A DNA stretch of 64,000 nt from Halomonas sp. ALS9 (GCF_001651035.1 NZ_LXRG01000065.1:186001-250000); one strand, 5' to 3'. Shown: positions 32,412 to 41,904, counted from the stretch's first letter. A program made the numbers and translations. Notes: generated from the letters alone by a model not told the origin.

Positions 32412-33290
32412 ATGAGTAGAGTTTCAGCACCTATTTCAGCACCTATTTCAGCATCTCTTTCAGCATCTACCTCGGCACCTATCTTCTGGCGCGATGCGCG
32501 TATGCCCTATGTGGAACTGCGTAAAATCAGCGATGCTCGACAGGTCTGCTATGCACCGCACAGCCATTCGCATTGGTCGCTGGGGGCTGTGACCGCAGGT
32601 AAAAGCACCTTTTGCTATCGTGACGCGACGTATCAGATTAGTGCGGGTGACATCGTGATGATGAACCCCCACTGGGTGCATGCCTGTAACCCCATCGAGA
32701 ATCAGCCCTGGGCTTACTTGATGCTCTACGTCGATACCGCGTGGCTGAGTGAGTTGCGCTATCAATTGGGCCTGCTGGATGCGCCTAACTGGCAGGACAT
32801 TGCTACCGCCGTTATTACCCAGCCAGCGCTTTATGCTGGGTACTGCGATATGGCCGCTTGTTTGCTGGATGAACAACGGGAAATTGTTGATAAGCAGGCG
32901 ACGCTAATCGAGTACTTGTCTACCATGATGCAAGTGCTTGCCCAAGAATCCCCTGCGGCATTGCCCCAAGCGCCCAGTGCGTTAGAACAGGTTGCGGCCT
33001 ATTTGCGTGCCAATTGTGCCGCTGATATCTCGCTTGAACGCTTATGTCAGCAGTCGGGCTATAGTGCTGGGCACCTGATTCGTGCCTTTAAACAGCACTT
33101 CGGGCTGACGCCTCATGCCTACCTGATTAACCAGCGAATCCAACTGGGGCAAAAAGCCCTCAAGCAAGGGCAGCCGATTGTTGAGGCCGCTTTGAACGCA
33201 GGCTTTAATGATCAACCCCACTTTCAAAGAACGTTTAAGCGGCTGGTGGCCGCAACGCCCAACCAGTACCGCTACCCGCTTCCCAAATAA
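32412..33290 (+). CDS. AraC-family regulator with N-terminal tandem repeat
   Basis: A 292-residue regulator. Residues 4-24 are a low-complexity (S-A-P-I / S-A-S-x) repeat encoded by a 12-bp DNA repeat. A cupin-type sensor follows (RQVCYAPHSHSHWSLGAVTAGKSTFCYRDATYQISAGDIVMMNPHWVHAC), then the double helix-turn-helix (DISLERLCQQSGYSAGHLIRAFKQHFGLTPHAYLINQRIQLG). It is divergent from DUF1206 and close to a LysE-type exporter gene, which it may control. Confidence 0.9.
   Translation: MSRVSAPISAPISASLSASTSAPIFWRDARMPYVELRKISDARQVCYAPHSHSHWSLGAVTAGKSTFCYRDATYQISAGDIVMMNPHWVHACNPIENQPWAYLMLYVDTAWLSELRYQLGLLDAPNWQDIATAVITQPALYAGYCDMAACLLDEQREIVDKQATLIEYLSTMMQVLAQESPAALPQAPSALEQVAAYLRANCAADISLERLCQQSGYSAGHLIRAFKQHFGLTPHAYLINQRIQLGQKALKQGQPIVEAALNAGFNDQPHFQRTFKRLVAATPNQYRYPLPK
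32422..32481. repeat. 12-bp minisatellite, five units, in the AraC gene
   Basis: Units TTTCAGCACCTA, TTTCAGCACCTA, TTTCAGCATCTC, TTTCAGCATCTA and CCTCGGCACCTA occupy 32422-32481. The unit is a multiple of three, so copy-number change keeps the frame and only lengthens the N-terminal tail. Confidence 0.9.
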
Positions 33291-33309
33291 CAGCAGTCAC
33301 ATAAAACAA

Positions 33310-33351
33310 CAGCCACTCAAAACAACAGAACAGCCACTCAAAACAACAGAA
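33310..33351. repeat. 21-bp tandem duplication at the end of the exporter gene
   Basis: CAGCCACTCAAAACAACAGAA occurs twice (33310-33330 and 33331-33351). The second copy overlaps the last codons and stop of the LysE-type gene; the first lies just beyond it. Confidence 0.85.
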
Positions 33352-33940
33352 ACAGTGCACTAGCGGCCAGACAAATAGCCAATACGCGGTTAATCGTCAG
33401 CAGGACGATGGGGCGGTGCACATAGCGTTTGAGAAAAGCCCCAGCAGCTACCCAGCTGGCTAGCGAAAGCCAGCAAATAGGCAAATAAAGCGCAGCGAAC
33501 AGCCATAGCAGGAAGGGCTTGCTACCACTGGTATAAGCCCCAATGCCAGCGGCAGACGCCAGCCATGCTTTAGGGTTAAGCCACTGCATCATTGCGCCTG
33601 CCCAAAACCCTGGTGCGTTGTCGCCGCCTCGTTCCTGTACTCGTCCATCGTGCTGAAACAGTTGATAGCTAAGGTAGAGTAAAAAACCAATACCTGCCCA
33701 ACGTAAAAGCGCTTCCAACAGCGGCGCCACACTCAGCAGTGAGTAAAGCCCCGCGCCGATGGCTAAAAACAGCGCAACAAACCCCAGCGTGGCGCCGGTT
33801 ACAAAAATAAGCCCTTTGACAATGGGGTAGTGCGTGCCGCTACTCAAGCAAACAATGTTGACCGGCCCCGGCGAAATAGACGCGGCGAGAGCAAATGCAG
33901 ACATGGGTAGTAGCGTCGGCAGCAGTAGGGTAGTGCTCAT
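33338..33940 (-). CDS. LysE/RhtB-family exporter
   Basis: A 200-residue transporter from ATG 33940, with AAGGAGG just upstream. Signatures are ALAASISPGPVNIVCLSSGTHYPIVKGLIF and RWAGIGFLLYLSYQLF, then MMQWLNPKAWLASAAGI. Six membrane helices. It exports an amino acid or other metabolite. Convergent with the AraC gene at 32412. Confidence 0.9.
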   Translation of the reverse strand: MSTTLLLPTLLPMSAFALAASISPGPVNIVCLSSGTHYPIVKGLIFVTGATLGFVALFLAIGAGLYSLLSVAPLLEALLRWAGIGFLLYLSYQLFQHDGRVQERGGDNAPGFWAGAMMQWLNPKAWLASAAGIGAYTSGSKPFLLWLFAALYLPICWLSLASWVAAGAFLKRYVHRPIVLLTINRVLAICLAASALFLLF

Positions 33941-34043
33941 TGTTATCCTCCTTGGTAGTGCAAGGAGTTTGCAGGGGTGCCCACTGGCGGTATTGAACAA
34001 AATTGAGGTGGCTACTTAAGCGACTGCCTTTTACGCTTAGCTT

Positions 34044-34967
34044 TTAATAATGCCCAAACACCGACCAGCCGGTACGCTGCACAAACATTTCCAGCGCCTG
34101 GGTGCCCAGTAAACTATTACCATAGGCGTCTAACCCCGGCGACCAGACGGCAATAGAACCGTGTCCCGGTGCAATCGCCAGAATGCCGCCGCCGACGCCA
34201 CTTTTGCCGGGTAGGCCGACGCGGAAGGCGAATTCTCCCGAGGCGTCGTAGTGCCCGCACATCATCATCAATGAGTTGATCCGGCGGGCCCGCTGGGGCG
34301 CTACCACGCGTTTGCCACTGGGTTTGTTGATACCATCCGAGGCCAAAAACAATCCTGCATGGGCAAGCTGCTCGCAGCTCATAGCGATGGCGCACTGGTG
34401 GAAGTAAGTGCCCAGCACTTTATCGACATCGTGGCGTAGATGGCCAAAGGCTTTCATAAAGTGCGCCAGTGACGCGTTGCGGTCGCGGTGGGCCATCTCT
34501 GAGGCGGCCACGGCGTGGTCGAAATAAATGCTGTCGTCATCGGCGATATAGCGCACAAAGCTGAGAATCTCGCCCAGTGTCTCTTTGGGTTCATGGCCCA
34601 TCATGATCGCATCGACCACCGCAATAGCCCCGGCATTGATAAACGGATTACGCGGCTTGCCGCTTTCATGCTCTAGTTGAACGATGGAGTTAAATGGATC
34701 GCCTGAGGGCTCCCGGCCGACTTTCGACCACAGCGAATCACCCACTTGCCCCAGCGCTATAGTCAGCGTAAATACCTTGGAGATACTCTGAATGGAGAAG
34801 GGGGTTGTGGCACATCCCGCCGAGTACACGTTGCCATCTACGGTCGACAGCGAAATGGCAAACTGCTGTGGGTCAACGTGGCCAAGCTCGGGGATATAGT
34901 CGGCGACCTTGCCACGCTGTTCGGCATTTGCCATGGTGGCCGCGATGTCATTGATCAAGTCTTGCAT
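34044..34967 (-). CDS. glsA: Glutaminase
   Basis: A 307-residue beta-lactamase-fold glutaminase. Catalytic Ser61 and Lys64 lie in the SxxK-like SIQSISKVF, with Tyr-containing and [15 protein letters not shown] motifs further on (family ending). It converts glutamine to glutamate and ammonia in the cytoplasm, with roles in nitrogen metabolism and acid tolerance. The length matches E. coli YneH/GlsB (308). A single gene. Confidence 0.95.
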   Translation of the reverse strand: MQDLINDIAATMANAEQRGKVADYIPELGHVDPQQFAISLSTVDGNVYSAGCATTPFSIQSISKVFTLTIALGQVGDSLWSKVGREPSGDPFNSIVQLEHESGKPRNPFINAGAIAVVDAIMMGHEPKETLGEILSFVRYIADDDSIYFDHAVAASEMAHRDRNASLAHFMKAFGHLRHDVDKVLGTYFHQCAIAMSCEQLAHAGLFLASDGINKPSGKRVVAPQRARRINSLMMMCGHYDASGEFAFRVGLPGKSGVGGGILAIAPGHGSIAVWSPGLDAYGNSLLGTQALEMFVQRTGWSVFGHY

Positions 34968-35123
34968 GGGCGTATCGTGTACCGTCAGTGGAGGCGGGGC
35001 ATTACCCTAGCGGAAAAGTCGGGAGCTGTCTGCTAACGCCATTAGCAAGATTCGGGTCGGCAACTCGCTTGTGAACGCTTAGGCTGATGAAGATAGGCAG
35101 TCCCAAGGCACAGAGATAACACA

Positions 35124-35981
35124 ATGAACGACTATGCGCGTATCGAAAAAGCCATGGCTTATATGGTGGCCCATGCAGCGGAGCAACCCAACCTGGAAAC
35201 AGTGGCCGCGCAGGTGCATTTAAGCGCCTTTCATTTCCAGCGGCTATTTTGTCGTTATGCGGGTATCAGCCCCAAACGCTTTTTGCAGGCGCTGACGTTA
35301 GAGCGCAGTAAGCAACTGATTCAGGCATCGACATCCCTGCTGGATATTGCCCATACGCTGGGGCTAAGCGGCGGCTCCCGGCTCTACGATCACTTTGTGC
35401 AGTTAGAAGCGGTCACCCCGGGAGAGTATAAGCGCCAGGGTGAAGGCGTGGAGATCGCCTACGGGGTTCATGAAACGCCCTTAGGTAGCATGTTTGTAGC
35501 GGTAACCCCCCGGGGTATCTGCCGTATGGGTTTTGTCGATGCGACGAATTCAGAGGAGTTACTGGCTCGGCTTGCCAAAGAGTGGCCGCGCAGCATGCTG
35601 TGCCATAGCCCCGATGCTACCCGTTTTGCGGTGGAAAAGCTTTTTAATCAACCCGAAGAGGGAACTGCTGCTTTGTCGCTGCACGTGACCGGCACTAACT
35701 TTCAAATAGCGGTTTGGCGGGCGCTGCTGACGATTCCCGAAGGTCAGTTGGCCAGCTATTCGCATATCGCCCAGGCATTGGGCACGCCTAAATCGTCCCG
35801 TGCAGTGGGCAATGCGGTGGGCGCTAACCCCATCGCGGTATGGATACCCTGCCACCGGGTGATTCAACAAAGTGGCGCACTGGGTGGCTATCGCTGGGGG
35901 TTAGACAAAAAGCAGATGGTACAAGCCTGGGAGTTGGCAAAGGTCAACGACGAATCGCTTTCTCCCATGGCCGCGTCTTAA
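35124..35981 (+). CDS. AraC-MGMT fusion: O6-alkylguanine-DNA alkyltransferase (Ada-like)
   Basis: A 285-residue fusion. Residues 1-105 are an AraC-type helix-turn-helix (ETVAAQVHLSAFHFQRLFCRYAGISPKRFLQ); residues 110-270 are the MGMT domain, with acceptor Cys243 in AVWIPCHRV, and SKSSRAVGNAVGANPI before it. The N-terminal zinc-binding phosphotriester domain of Ada is missing. It repairs O6-methylguanine and may also act as a regulator. Its 3' end overlaps the metallophosphoesterase gene end by 4 bases (convergent). Confidence 0.93.
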   Translation: MNDYARIEKAMAYMVAHAAEQPNLETVAAQVHLSAFHFQRLFCRYAGISPKRFLQALTLERSKQLIQASTSLLDIAHTLGLSGGSRLYDHFVQLEAVTPGEYKRQGEGVEIAYGVHETPLGSMFVAVTPRGICRMGFVDATNSEELLARLAKEWPRSMLCHSPDATRFAVEKLFNQPEEGTAALSLHVTGTNFQIAVWRALLTIPEGQLASYSHIAQALGTPKSSRAVGNAVGANPIAVWIPCHRVIQQSGALGGYRWGLDKKQMVQAWELAKVNDESLSPMAAS

Positions 35982-36844
35982 TCAATTAGCCCATTCGCAT
36001 CATAAAACGGAAAAGGGCCGGGGTAGGAATCAATAAACCCTTGGTGAGTCACCATGCCGTTAGCTGCCGACCAGTGGTGCAGCAGGTAACCGGGAGGCTC
36101 AAGCTGAAAGTGGGCGGGGCCGTCTGGGGTGAGATCCAGGCTAACCTGATGGGAAACCCCGGGGCAGCTAATCGCCAGGGTGTTCGCAAAGCGGGCTTGG
36201 ATCGAACGGTGCAGATGCCCACAGAGCACGCGCTCGACCTGGGCATGCTGGCCAATGACGTCGGCTAGCGCTTCTGGTCGTTTGAGCGGCTGGCGATCCA
36301 TATGGTCGATGCCACTCACGAACGGGTGGTGGTGCACCATGACCAGCGTCGGTTTATCGGGCTGCGCTGCCAGCGTTTTATCCAGCCACTGCAGGCTCTC
36401 ATCGCTTAGCTCCCCGTGGGGTTTGTCCGGCACCGATGAGTCGAGACCCACTAAGCGCACCGGGTAATCATCCACCACCCACTGCAAGTAGCCGTTATGC
36501 TGAAACAGGTAGCGGTGTTCCGGAAAGGCGGCGCGCAGGTGCTGGCGGTCATCGTGATTGCCAGGGATCAAGTACACCGGCAGCACCAGGTCAGCCAGGA
36601 TTTGCGTAAAAGTGGCGTACTCGTCGGGATGACCAAAATCAACCAAGTCACCGCTAATCAGCACCAGGTCGGGCCGCGGCGCTAGCTGATTGAGCGTGCT
36701 GATCGCTTGGCGCAGCGCATTGGCGGTATCCACCTGACGGTAAGAAAGTTTTCCACCCGCCTTGATATGCGGGTCGCTAATCTGGGCGATAAGGCATTGC
36801 CGGGTAGGATCAGGCGTTGAGCTTTTAAGACAGTGATCAGCCAT
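35978..36844 (-). CDS. CpdA-like metallophosphoesterase (phosphodiesterase)
   Basis: A 288-residue calcineurin-like phosphoesterase. Metal motifs in order: ISDPH, GDLVDFG, GNHDDR, VHHHP and GHLHR, the class III cyclic-nucleotide/glycerophosphodiesterase pattern. The start at ATG 36844 overlaps the ABC ATPase gene end by 8 bases, so it is the last gene of the ABC operon. It may cleave an imported phosphodiester (for example a glycerophosphodiester), or cAMP as in CpdA. The link to import is inferred from operon position. Confidence 0.9.
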   Translation of the reverse strand: MADHCLKSSTPDPTRQCLIAQISDPHIKAGGKLSYRQVDTANALRQAISTLNQLAPRPDLVLISGDLVDFGHPDEYATFTQILADLVLPVYLIPGNHDDRQHLRAAFPEHRYLFQHNGYLQWVVDDYPVRLVGLDSSVPDKPHGELSDESLQWLDKTLAAQPDKPTLVMVHHHPFVSGIDHMDRQPLKRPEALADVIGQHAQVERVLCGHLHRSIQARFANTLAISCPGVSHQVSLDLTPDGPAHFQLEPPGYLLHHWSAANGMVTHQGFIDSYPGPFPFYDANGLID

Positions 36845-37919
36845 TGGCCATCTCCTTGGCATTAACAGAGGGTGTGAGCTTATCTGGATGAAAAAGCACG
36901 CGGGAGGGGAGTGCCAGGCCAATCGCGGTACCGTTGGGCCAGCGCTGGCGGGAAGGTGCCTCAATCTGGAGGGGTGAGGCGTTGCCAGTGTCCACCATCA
37001 GGCGTTGGCTCTGGCCCAGGAAAATGCTTTGCACTACCGTGCCTTTTACATCGGCTTGGTCCAGCGGCACTACCTGAATATCTTCTGGCCGGCAGTAGAC
37101 CGTGGGTACGCCCTGCAAGTGAGAGGCAGAGAGTTCACCGCCATGCACGATTAACCCGCCATCTGCTCGGCTGCCGATCACGTCCAGGCAGTTAACCGCG
37201 CCAATAAAATCGGCCACAAAGGCATTGGCTGGCTGATGGTAAATCTCTTGGGGTGTGCCTAACTGGGCAATACGTCCGGCTTGCATTACCGCGATGCGGT
37301 CACCCAGGGCCATCGCCTCGTCTTGATCGTGGGTGACGTACACGGCGGTGGTGCCCAATTCACGCAGCAACTGGCCAATCTCGATGCGCAGGCGGTCACG
37401 CAGCTTGGCATCGAGCGCCGCCAATGGCTCGTCAAACAGCAGCACCTTGGGGCGCACGGCAATTGCGCGGGCGAGGGCGACGCGCTGCTTTTGCCCGCCG
37501 GAGAGGGCGTCGATACGCCGATCGCCAAAGCCTTGCAAATCGACCATGTGCATCACTTCGTCAAGCCTTTGGGCAATCTCGGCCCGCGGCAAACGCTGTA
37601 TTTTAAGACCGTAGGCAATGTTGTCGGCAACGCTCATGTTGGGAAATAGCGCATAGTTTTGAAACACCATTCCCACGTCGCGCTTCTCAATCGGCAGGGC
37701 GGTGACATCGCGCTCGCCAAACAGCACTTGCCCACCTTTGTCGGGGCTTTCCAGGCCGCTGATAATACGCAGGGTCGTGGTTTTGCCGCAGCCGGAAGGG
37801 CCCAGCAGTACCAGGGTTTCGCCTGGATTAACCTGCAGATCCAGCGGCTGTAGCGCCGTGTTGCCGCCAGCGAAGGTGCGGCTGCATTGGTTGAGCGTAA
37901 TGCTCACAGATGAACTCAT
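36837..37919 (-). CDS. ABC transporter ATPase (PotA/PhnT-like)
   Basis: A 360-residue ATPase. Walker A LLGPSGCGKTTTLR, Q-loop VFQNYALFPNMSV, signature LSGGQKQRVALARAI, Walker B VLLFDEPLAALDAKLR and H-loop YVTHDQDEAMAL; a C-terminal TOBE-type domain follows (GVPTVYCRPEDIQV). Closest in style to the iron/spermidine/aminoethylphosphonate uptake class. It drives the two permeases at 37964 and 38749. Confidence 0.92.
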   Translation of the reverse strand: MSSSVSITLNQCSRTFAGGNTALQPLDLQVNPGETLVLLGPSGCGKTTTLRIISGLESPDKGGQVLFGERDVTALPIEKRDVGMVFQNYALFPNMSVADNIAYGLKIQRLPRAEIAQRLDEVMHMVDLQGFGDRRIDALSGGQKQRVALARAIAVRPKVLLFDEPLAALDAKLRDRLRIEIGQLLRELGTTAVYVTHDQDEAMALGDRIAVMQAGRIAQLGTPQEIYHQPANAFVADFIGAVNCLDVIGSRADGGLIVHGGELSASHLQGVPTVYCRPEDIQVVPLDQADVKGTVVQSIFLGQSQRLMVDTGNASPLQIEAPSRQRWPNGTAIGLALPSRVLFHPDKLTPSVNAKEMANG

Positions 37920-37963
37920 AATGGATTCTCAACTAAAACAGTCAGGTGTCTTTCAATAGGCAT

Positions 37964-38752
37964 TTAGCGACGCTGCTCGGTGAGACGACCTGCCCACTGA
38001 ATCGCCACCAGCAAGGGCACCACCATCACTAGAAATATCAGCGTGTAAGCCGAGCCGATTTCCAGGCGCATCGAGGCGTAGCTGTCGGCTAGCCCAACCG
38101 GTAGCGTTTTGGTCAAGGGGGTATGCAGCATCCAGGTGATGTTGAATTCACCGATTGATAAGGTGATTACCATCAGCGCGCCCGCCAGAATGCCGCTCAT
38201 GCAGTTGGGGATAACGACCCCGAAAAAGCGTTGCCGTAAGCTGGCGCCCAGGCTGGCGGCGGCTTCCTCTAGCTGGGGAAGCTTGGCGGTCTGCATCACG
38301 GAGAGCACTGCGCGCACCATAAAGGGCAACGTAAACAGCACATGGCCGACAAGAATAAACAGCCAACTGCCGCGAAATTCCCGATAGCTACCGTAGGCGA
38401 GCAGTAGGGCAAGAGCGGTGGCCAGCCCAGGCACGGCAACCGGTAGCAACAGCAGCTCTTCAATGGCATTGGCCCAGCGGCGGCGGCTGCGCAGTAGACC
38501 GTAGGCGGCGGGGACGCCGATCAGAACAGTGATCAGTAAGCAGGCGAGCGCCAGTTTAATGGAGAGCCAGATGGTATCGGCGTAGAGCTGCCACACCTCA
38601 TTGACCCAGCGCAAGGTCAGCCCACTCTCAAGGCCGACAAAGTAGTTCTCGGTCAGACCCGCCATCACCGACATGGCCACGGGCACGATCATAAATAAGC
38701 ACACCAGCAGGGTGAAAACCAATTGAAGCGTGAAGCGTAGACGCGATTTCAT
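37964..38752 (-). CDS. ABC transporter permease 2
   Basis: A 262-residue inner-membrane permease with six segments. The EAA loop LEEAAASLGASLRQRFFGVVIPNCMSGILAG is the ATPase contact site. Its start overlaps the end of permease 1 by 4 bases. It belongs with the binding protein at 39648 and the ATPase at 36837. Confidence 0.9.
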   Translation of the reverse strand: MKSRLRFTLQLVFTLLVCLFMIVPVAMSVMAGLTENYFVGLESGLTLRWVNEVWQLYADTIWLSIKLALACLLITVLIGVPAAYGLLRSRRRWANAIEELLLLPVAVPGLATALALLLAYGSYREFRGSWLFILVGHVLFTLPFMVRAVLSVMQTAKLPQLEEAAASLGASLRQRFFGVVIPNCMSGILAGALMVITLSIGEFNITWMLHTPLTKTLPVGLADSYASMRLEIGSAYTLIFLVMVVPLLVAIQWAGRLTEQRR

Positions 38753-39645
38753 ACGGAGGCTCCCAGATTGCCGCCTGCCAACCGACGAGCAAGGCTTAAC
38801 GCCATCCAGGTGATCACACCCAGTACCACCGAAAGCGCAGCCGCCATGGCGAAGTTGGCGTAGTTGGTGAATTCGCCGTAGATATTGAGCGGCAGGATGC
38901 TTAGCCGTGTGCCCAGGGTAAACGCCGTTCCAAAGGCGCCCATACTGGTAGCAAAGCAGATGGCACCGGTTGACAGCAGTGCGGGCGCAATGCCGGGCAC
39001 GATAACGTCTTTAGTGACTTGCCAGGTATTTGCTCCTAACGAGCGGGCCGCCTCTTCAAGGCTTTGATCTAGGTTGTCGCAGGCAGCCATTACCGTGGTG
39101 ATAACGCGAGGAATGGAGAAGTAGAGGTAGCCAATAAATAACCCGGCCAGCGAGTAGGCGAACATCCAGCGCTCGCCAAACAGCCATAGGCTGGTTTGCG
39201 CCAGTGCACCCTGGCGCCCGCCCAGCATAATGACCAGAAAGCCCACCACTACGCCTGGAAAGGCCAGCGGAAAGGTCAGGATAGCCACTAATATGGACTT
39301 GCCAAAAAAATGCTGCCGGGCGAGAAAAAAACCGGCAACACCGGCAATGGCTACCGCTACCAGAGACACTACCAGCGAGAGACCAACGGTGGTCGCTAGG
39401 CTAATCAAGTACTGCCGATGGGTGAGAATCGTCATATAAGCACTGATACCACTACTTGGGTCTGCCTCGGCCCCCATCATGATCAGACGTGAAAAAGGCA
39501 GTAACCAAAAGGCGCAGAAGATCACCAGTGCAGGCAGTAAGGCGACCATAGCGATAAAGCTTTTCTGTCGCGCGGGGCCCACCATGATTGGACGACTATT
39601 GACGTAAGAAGCAGCCCCGGAGGGCTGCTTGGATGCCGCTGTCAT
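38749..39645 (-). CDS. ABC transporter permease 1
   Basis: A 298-residue permease with six segments after a hydrophilic N-terminus of about 25 residues. EAA loop: LEEAARSLGANTWQVTKDVIVPGIAPALLS. It forms the membrane channel together with the permease at 37964. It starts 2 bases after the binding-protein gene stop. Confidence 0.9.
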   Translation of the reverse strand: MTAASKQPSGAASYVNSRPIMVGPARQKSFIAMVALLPALVIFCAFWLLPFSRLIMMGAEADPSSGISAYMTILTHRQYLISLATTVGLSLVVSLVAVAIAGVAGFFLARQHFFGKSILVAILTFPLAFPGVVVGFLVIMLGGRQGALAQTSLWLFGERWMFAYSLAGLFIGYLYFSIPRVITTVMAACDNLDQSLEEAARSLGANTWQVTKDVIVPGIAPALLSTGAICFATSMGAFGTAFTLGTRLSILPLNIYGEFTNYANFAMAAALSVVLGVITWMALSLARRLAGGNLGASV

Positions 39646-39647
39646 GA

Positions 39648-40664
39648 TTAACGCACCTCCGACAGATATCGCTCGGAGAAGCTTCGCTGGGCAGCCGCCA
39701 TTGCGGTGTAGTCGAGTGCCTCGGCGCGGTCATACTCGCTATCGGGGAGGAATACGTCGCGTGCCTCTGCGGAGATAGCGCTTGCGCGCACGGGGCGCAG
39801 GTAGGCGTCTGCCCATACCGCTTGGCCTTGGTCAGAGAGTACAAAATCGAGTACCTGCTGGCCGTTCTCGGGGTTAGGGCCATCTTTCACCAGGCTCATA
39901 ACATAAGGCACTACCACGGTACCCTCTTCGGGAATCACGAACTCCACGTTGGCACCATCGCTGTGGCGAGCCCGGTAAGCGTTGAAGTCGTAATCAAGTA
40001 AAATCGGGATCTCGCCGGAAAGCACCCGCGCATAGCTGGTTTGCTTGGGCACAATCGGATCGTTGTCGGCAAGCTGATTGAAGTAGTCGATTGCCGGGGT
40101 AAAGTCGTTAAGATCGCCCCCCATGGCCTGGTTGACCGCCGCGGCACCGACGTAGCCGACAAAGGCACTGGCCGGATCAAGGTAGCCCACCATGCCGCGA
40201 TACTCGGGCTTGAGCAGGTCTTCCCATGAGGTCGGCACCGGCGCGCCATCCAGGGCATCGATGTTAACCATAAAACCGAGCGTGCCGGAATGAATGGCAA
40301 ACCAGTTGCCTTCGGGATCTTTCAGTCCTTCGGGGATCTCCTCCCAGTGCGCAGGTTGGTAGGGCGTTACCACATCCTCTTCCATGGCCTGAATGCCGAA
40401 GGTCACCCCGTAGTAGACGACATCCGCCACCGGGCTAACTGCTTCAGCCACCAGCTGGGCTAATGACTGGCCGGAGTTTTTGTTGTCTTGAGGCACGCGA
40501 ATGCCGATTTCCTGCTCAATCAAACGCAGCTGCGTGCCCCAGTCTGCCCATTCTGGCGGGCAGTTGTAGCAGATCGCGTTGTCGCTTGATTGCGCCAAAA
40601 CGCTTCCCGATGTGCTGATCACTGCCGTGGCCAATAATGCTTGGTAAAGACGATTAAGGTTCAT
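39648..40664 (-). CDS. Periplasmic solute-binding protein of the ABC operon
   Basis: A 338-residue secreted protein with signal peptide (LLATAVISTSGSVLAQ). The fold is that of the spermidine/iron/2-aminoethylphosphonate class: VVYYGVTFGIQAMEEDVV, WEDLLKPEYRGMVGYLDPASAFVGYVGAAAVNQ and VLDFVLSDQGQAVWADAYLRPVR. The gene content (LacI regulator, phosphodiesterase) suggests uptake of an organophosphate or polyol-type phosphodiester, but the ligand is not evident from sequence. A CYNCPPEW segment near the mature N-terminus contains two cysteines. Confidence 0.88.
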   Translation of the reverse strand: MNLNRLYQALLATAVISTSGSVLAQSSDNAICYNCPPEWADWGTQLRLIEQEIGIRVPQDNKNSGQSLAQLVAEAVSPVADVVYYGVTFGIQAMEEDVVTPYQPAHWEEIPEGLKDPEGNWFAIHSGTLGFMVNIDALDGAPVPTSWEDLLKPEYRGMVGYLDPASAFVGYVGAAAVNQAMGGDLNDFTPAIDYFNQLADNDPIVPKQTSYARVLSGEIPILLDYDFNAYRARHSDGANVEFVIPEEGTVVVPYVMSLVKDGPNPENGQQVLDFVLSDQGQAVWADAYLRPVRASAISAEARDVFLPDSEYDRAEALDYTAMAAAQRSFSERYLSEVR

Positions 40665-40696
40665 ACTGTGCTCCTCTCTAAAGTACCGAACGTGGA

Positions 40697-41698
40697 CTAA
40701 CGGGGTGTCGGGGTTGCGACACTTTCGCCCTTACGCAGTGCGTGGGGCAGGGGAGCGGGCGCGCAGCGCTCTCCCCGAATCATGGCGAGCAGTGTGTGGA
40801 CAGCACTGCGCCCGATCTCGGCGCGAGGCTGCTCAATGGTGCACAGCGACGGGTAGAGGTGCTTGCCCAAGGCAATACCATCAAAGCCCATGACGGAAAG
40901 GTCATCAGGCACCCTAAATCCGGCGCGCTGAAGTTCGCCCATCAGGCTGATGGCGAGCAGGTCGTTGGTGCAGATCACCCCCGTGAGAGCATCAGCGCCA
41001 TGTAACGCCGACGTGAGGCAGGTTAGTTCTGCTTGGGTATGGTTGGCCATCTCTACCAGCGGGCGGGCGACAAGGCCTGCTCCGTCCATCGCGTGGCAGT
41101 AACCCGCAAAGCGTTGTTGGGCGCGGTCTGACTGCAGCAGCGGGCCAGCGACCATGCCAATTCGCTTATGGCCCAGGGCGATCAAGTGGCGGGTGGCATC
41201 AACGCTGGCGGCACGGTTATCGACACCGACCGAGGGGAAGCCGCTGCTGCCAGGCGGGTTGTAGACCAGCAAGCAGGGGGTAGTTTCCAAGCGCAGCTTG
41301 TCCAGCACGGCGCTGTTATCCGCTTCCGCTACGGTAAGCACCAAGCCGTCGACGCGCTGGCGCAGCATCTCTTCGACGATGTCACCCTCTCTGCTGGGTG
41401 AGTATTCGCTGGTGGTCACGATCAGTGAGTAACCCGCCGCACGGGCAGCTACTTCCATGGCTTGTAGCTGCTCGGCAAACACCGGGTTGTCGAGGCTCGG
41501 CACCATCACGCCAATCATCTGCGTGGCCTGCGAACGTAGCTGTTGAGCGACTTTATTGGGCCTGAACGCCAGTTGCCGGGCGGCGGTAAAAACGCGTTCT
41601 CGGGTGGCTGGGCGTACCAAATCGGGACTTGAAAAAGCCCGCGCCGCGGTTGCCCGAGAGACGCCTGCGAGTTTGGCCACAGTGAGTAAATCTGCCAT
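40697..41698 (-). CDS. LacI-family repressor of the ABC/phosphodiesterase operon
   Basis: A 333-residue regulator starting at ATG 41698 (AGGT upstream). The helix-turn-helix is residues 5-25 (LTVAKLAGVSRATAARAFSSP), followed by the hinge helix region PNKVAQQLRSQ and a sugar-binding-protein-like effector domain (IGVMVPSLDNPVFAEQL, then MGFDGIALGKHLYPSLCTIEQPRAEIG). It is the first gene of the operon, so it likely represses its own operon through the palindrome at 41720-41737. The effector is presumably the imported solute or a breakdown product. Confidence 0.92.
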   Translation of the reverse strand: MADLLTVAKLAGVSRATAARAFSSPDLVRPATRERVFTAARQLAFRPNKVAQQLRSQATQMIGVMVPSLDNPVFAEQLQAMEVAARAAGYSLIVTTSEYSPSREGDIVEEMLRQRVDGLVLTVAEADNSAVLDKLRLETTPCLLVYNPPGSSGFPSVGVDNRAASVDATRHLIALGHKRIGMVAGPLLQSDRAQQRFAGYCHAMDGAGLVARPLVEMANHTQAELTCLTSALHGADALTGVICTNDLLAISLMGELQRAGFRVPDDLSVMGFDGIALGKHLYPSLCTIEQPRAEIGRSAVHTLLAMIRGERCAPAPLPHALRKGESVATPTPR

Positions 41699-41719
41699 GC
41701 GAATACCTGTTTTCAATGC

Positions 41720-41737
41720 AATGAGATCGATCTCATT
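41720..41737. promoter_or_regulatory. LacI-type operator, perfect 18-bp palindrome
   Basis: AATGAGATCGATCTCATT is a perfect palindrome with a central CG, the standard form of LacI-family operators. It lies 22 bases upstream of the repressor start codon, where binding would block transcription of the operon. Confidence 0.85.
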
Positions 41738-41904
41738 TATGAGGTATCAGCCTAGAGTGGGTATGTGACGGCCAAATGGCGGGAATATGTATTTTTAGAG
41801 TGATTATGATGACAAGGCGATTAATAACCATGCAGTTCGAGGGCAATTGAAAAGGAGGACTGTTTTGCTTGATCACATTGCGCTGATTTCCAGGGGCCGC
41901 TAAA

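Noticed and set aside
41738..41904. Possible cobalamin riboswitch upstream of cobQ
   Set aside because: No B12 box or multi-stem leader recognised; only one hairpin is present next to the start codon.
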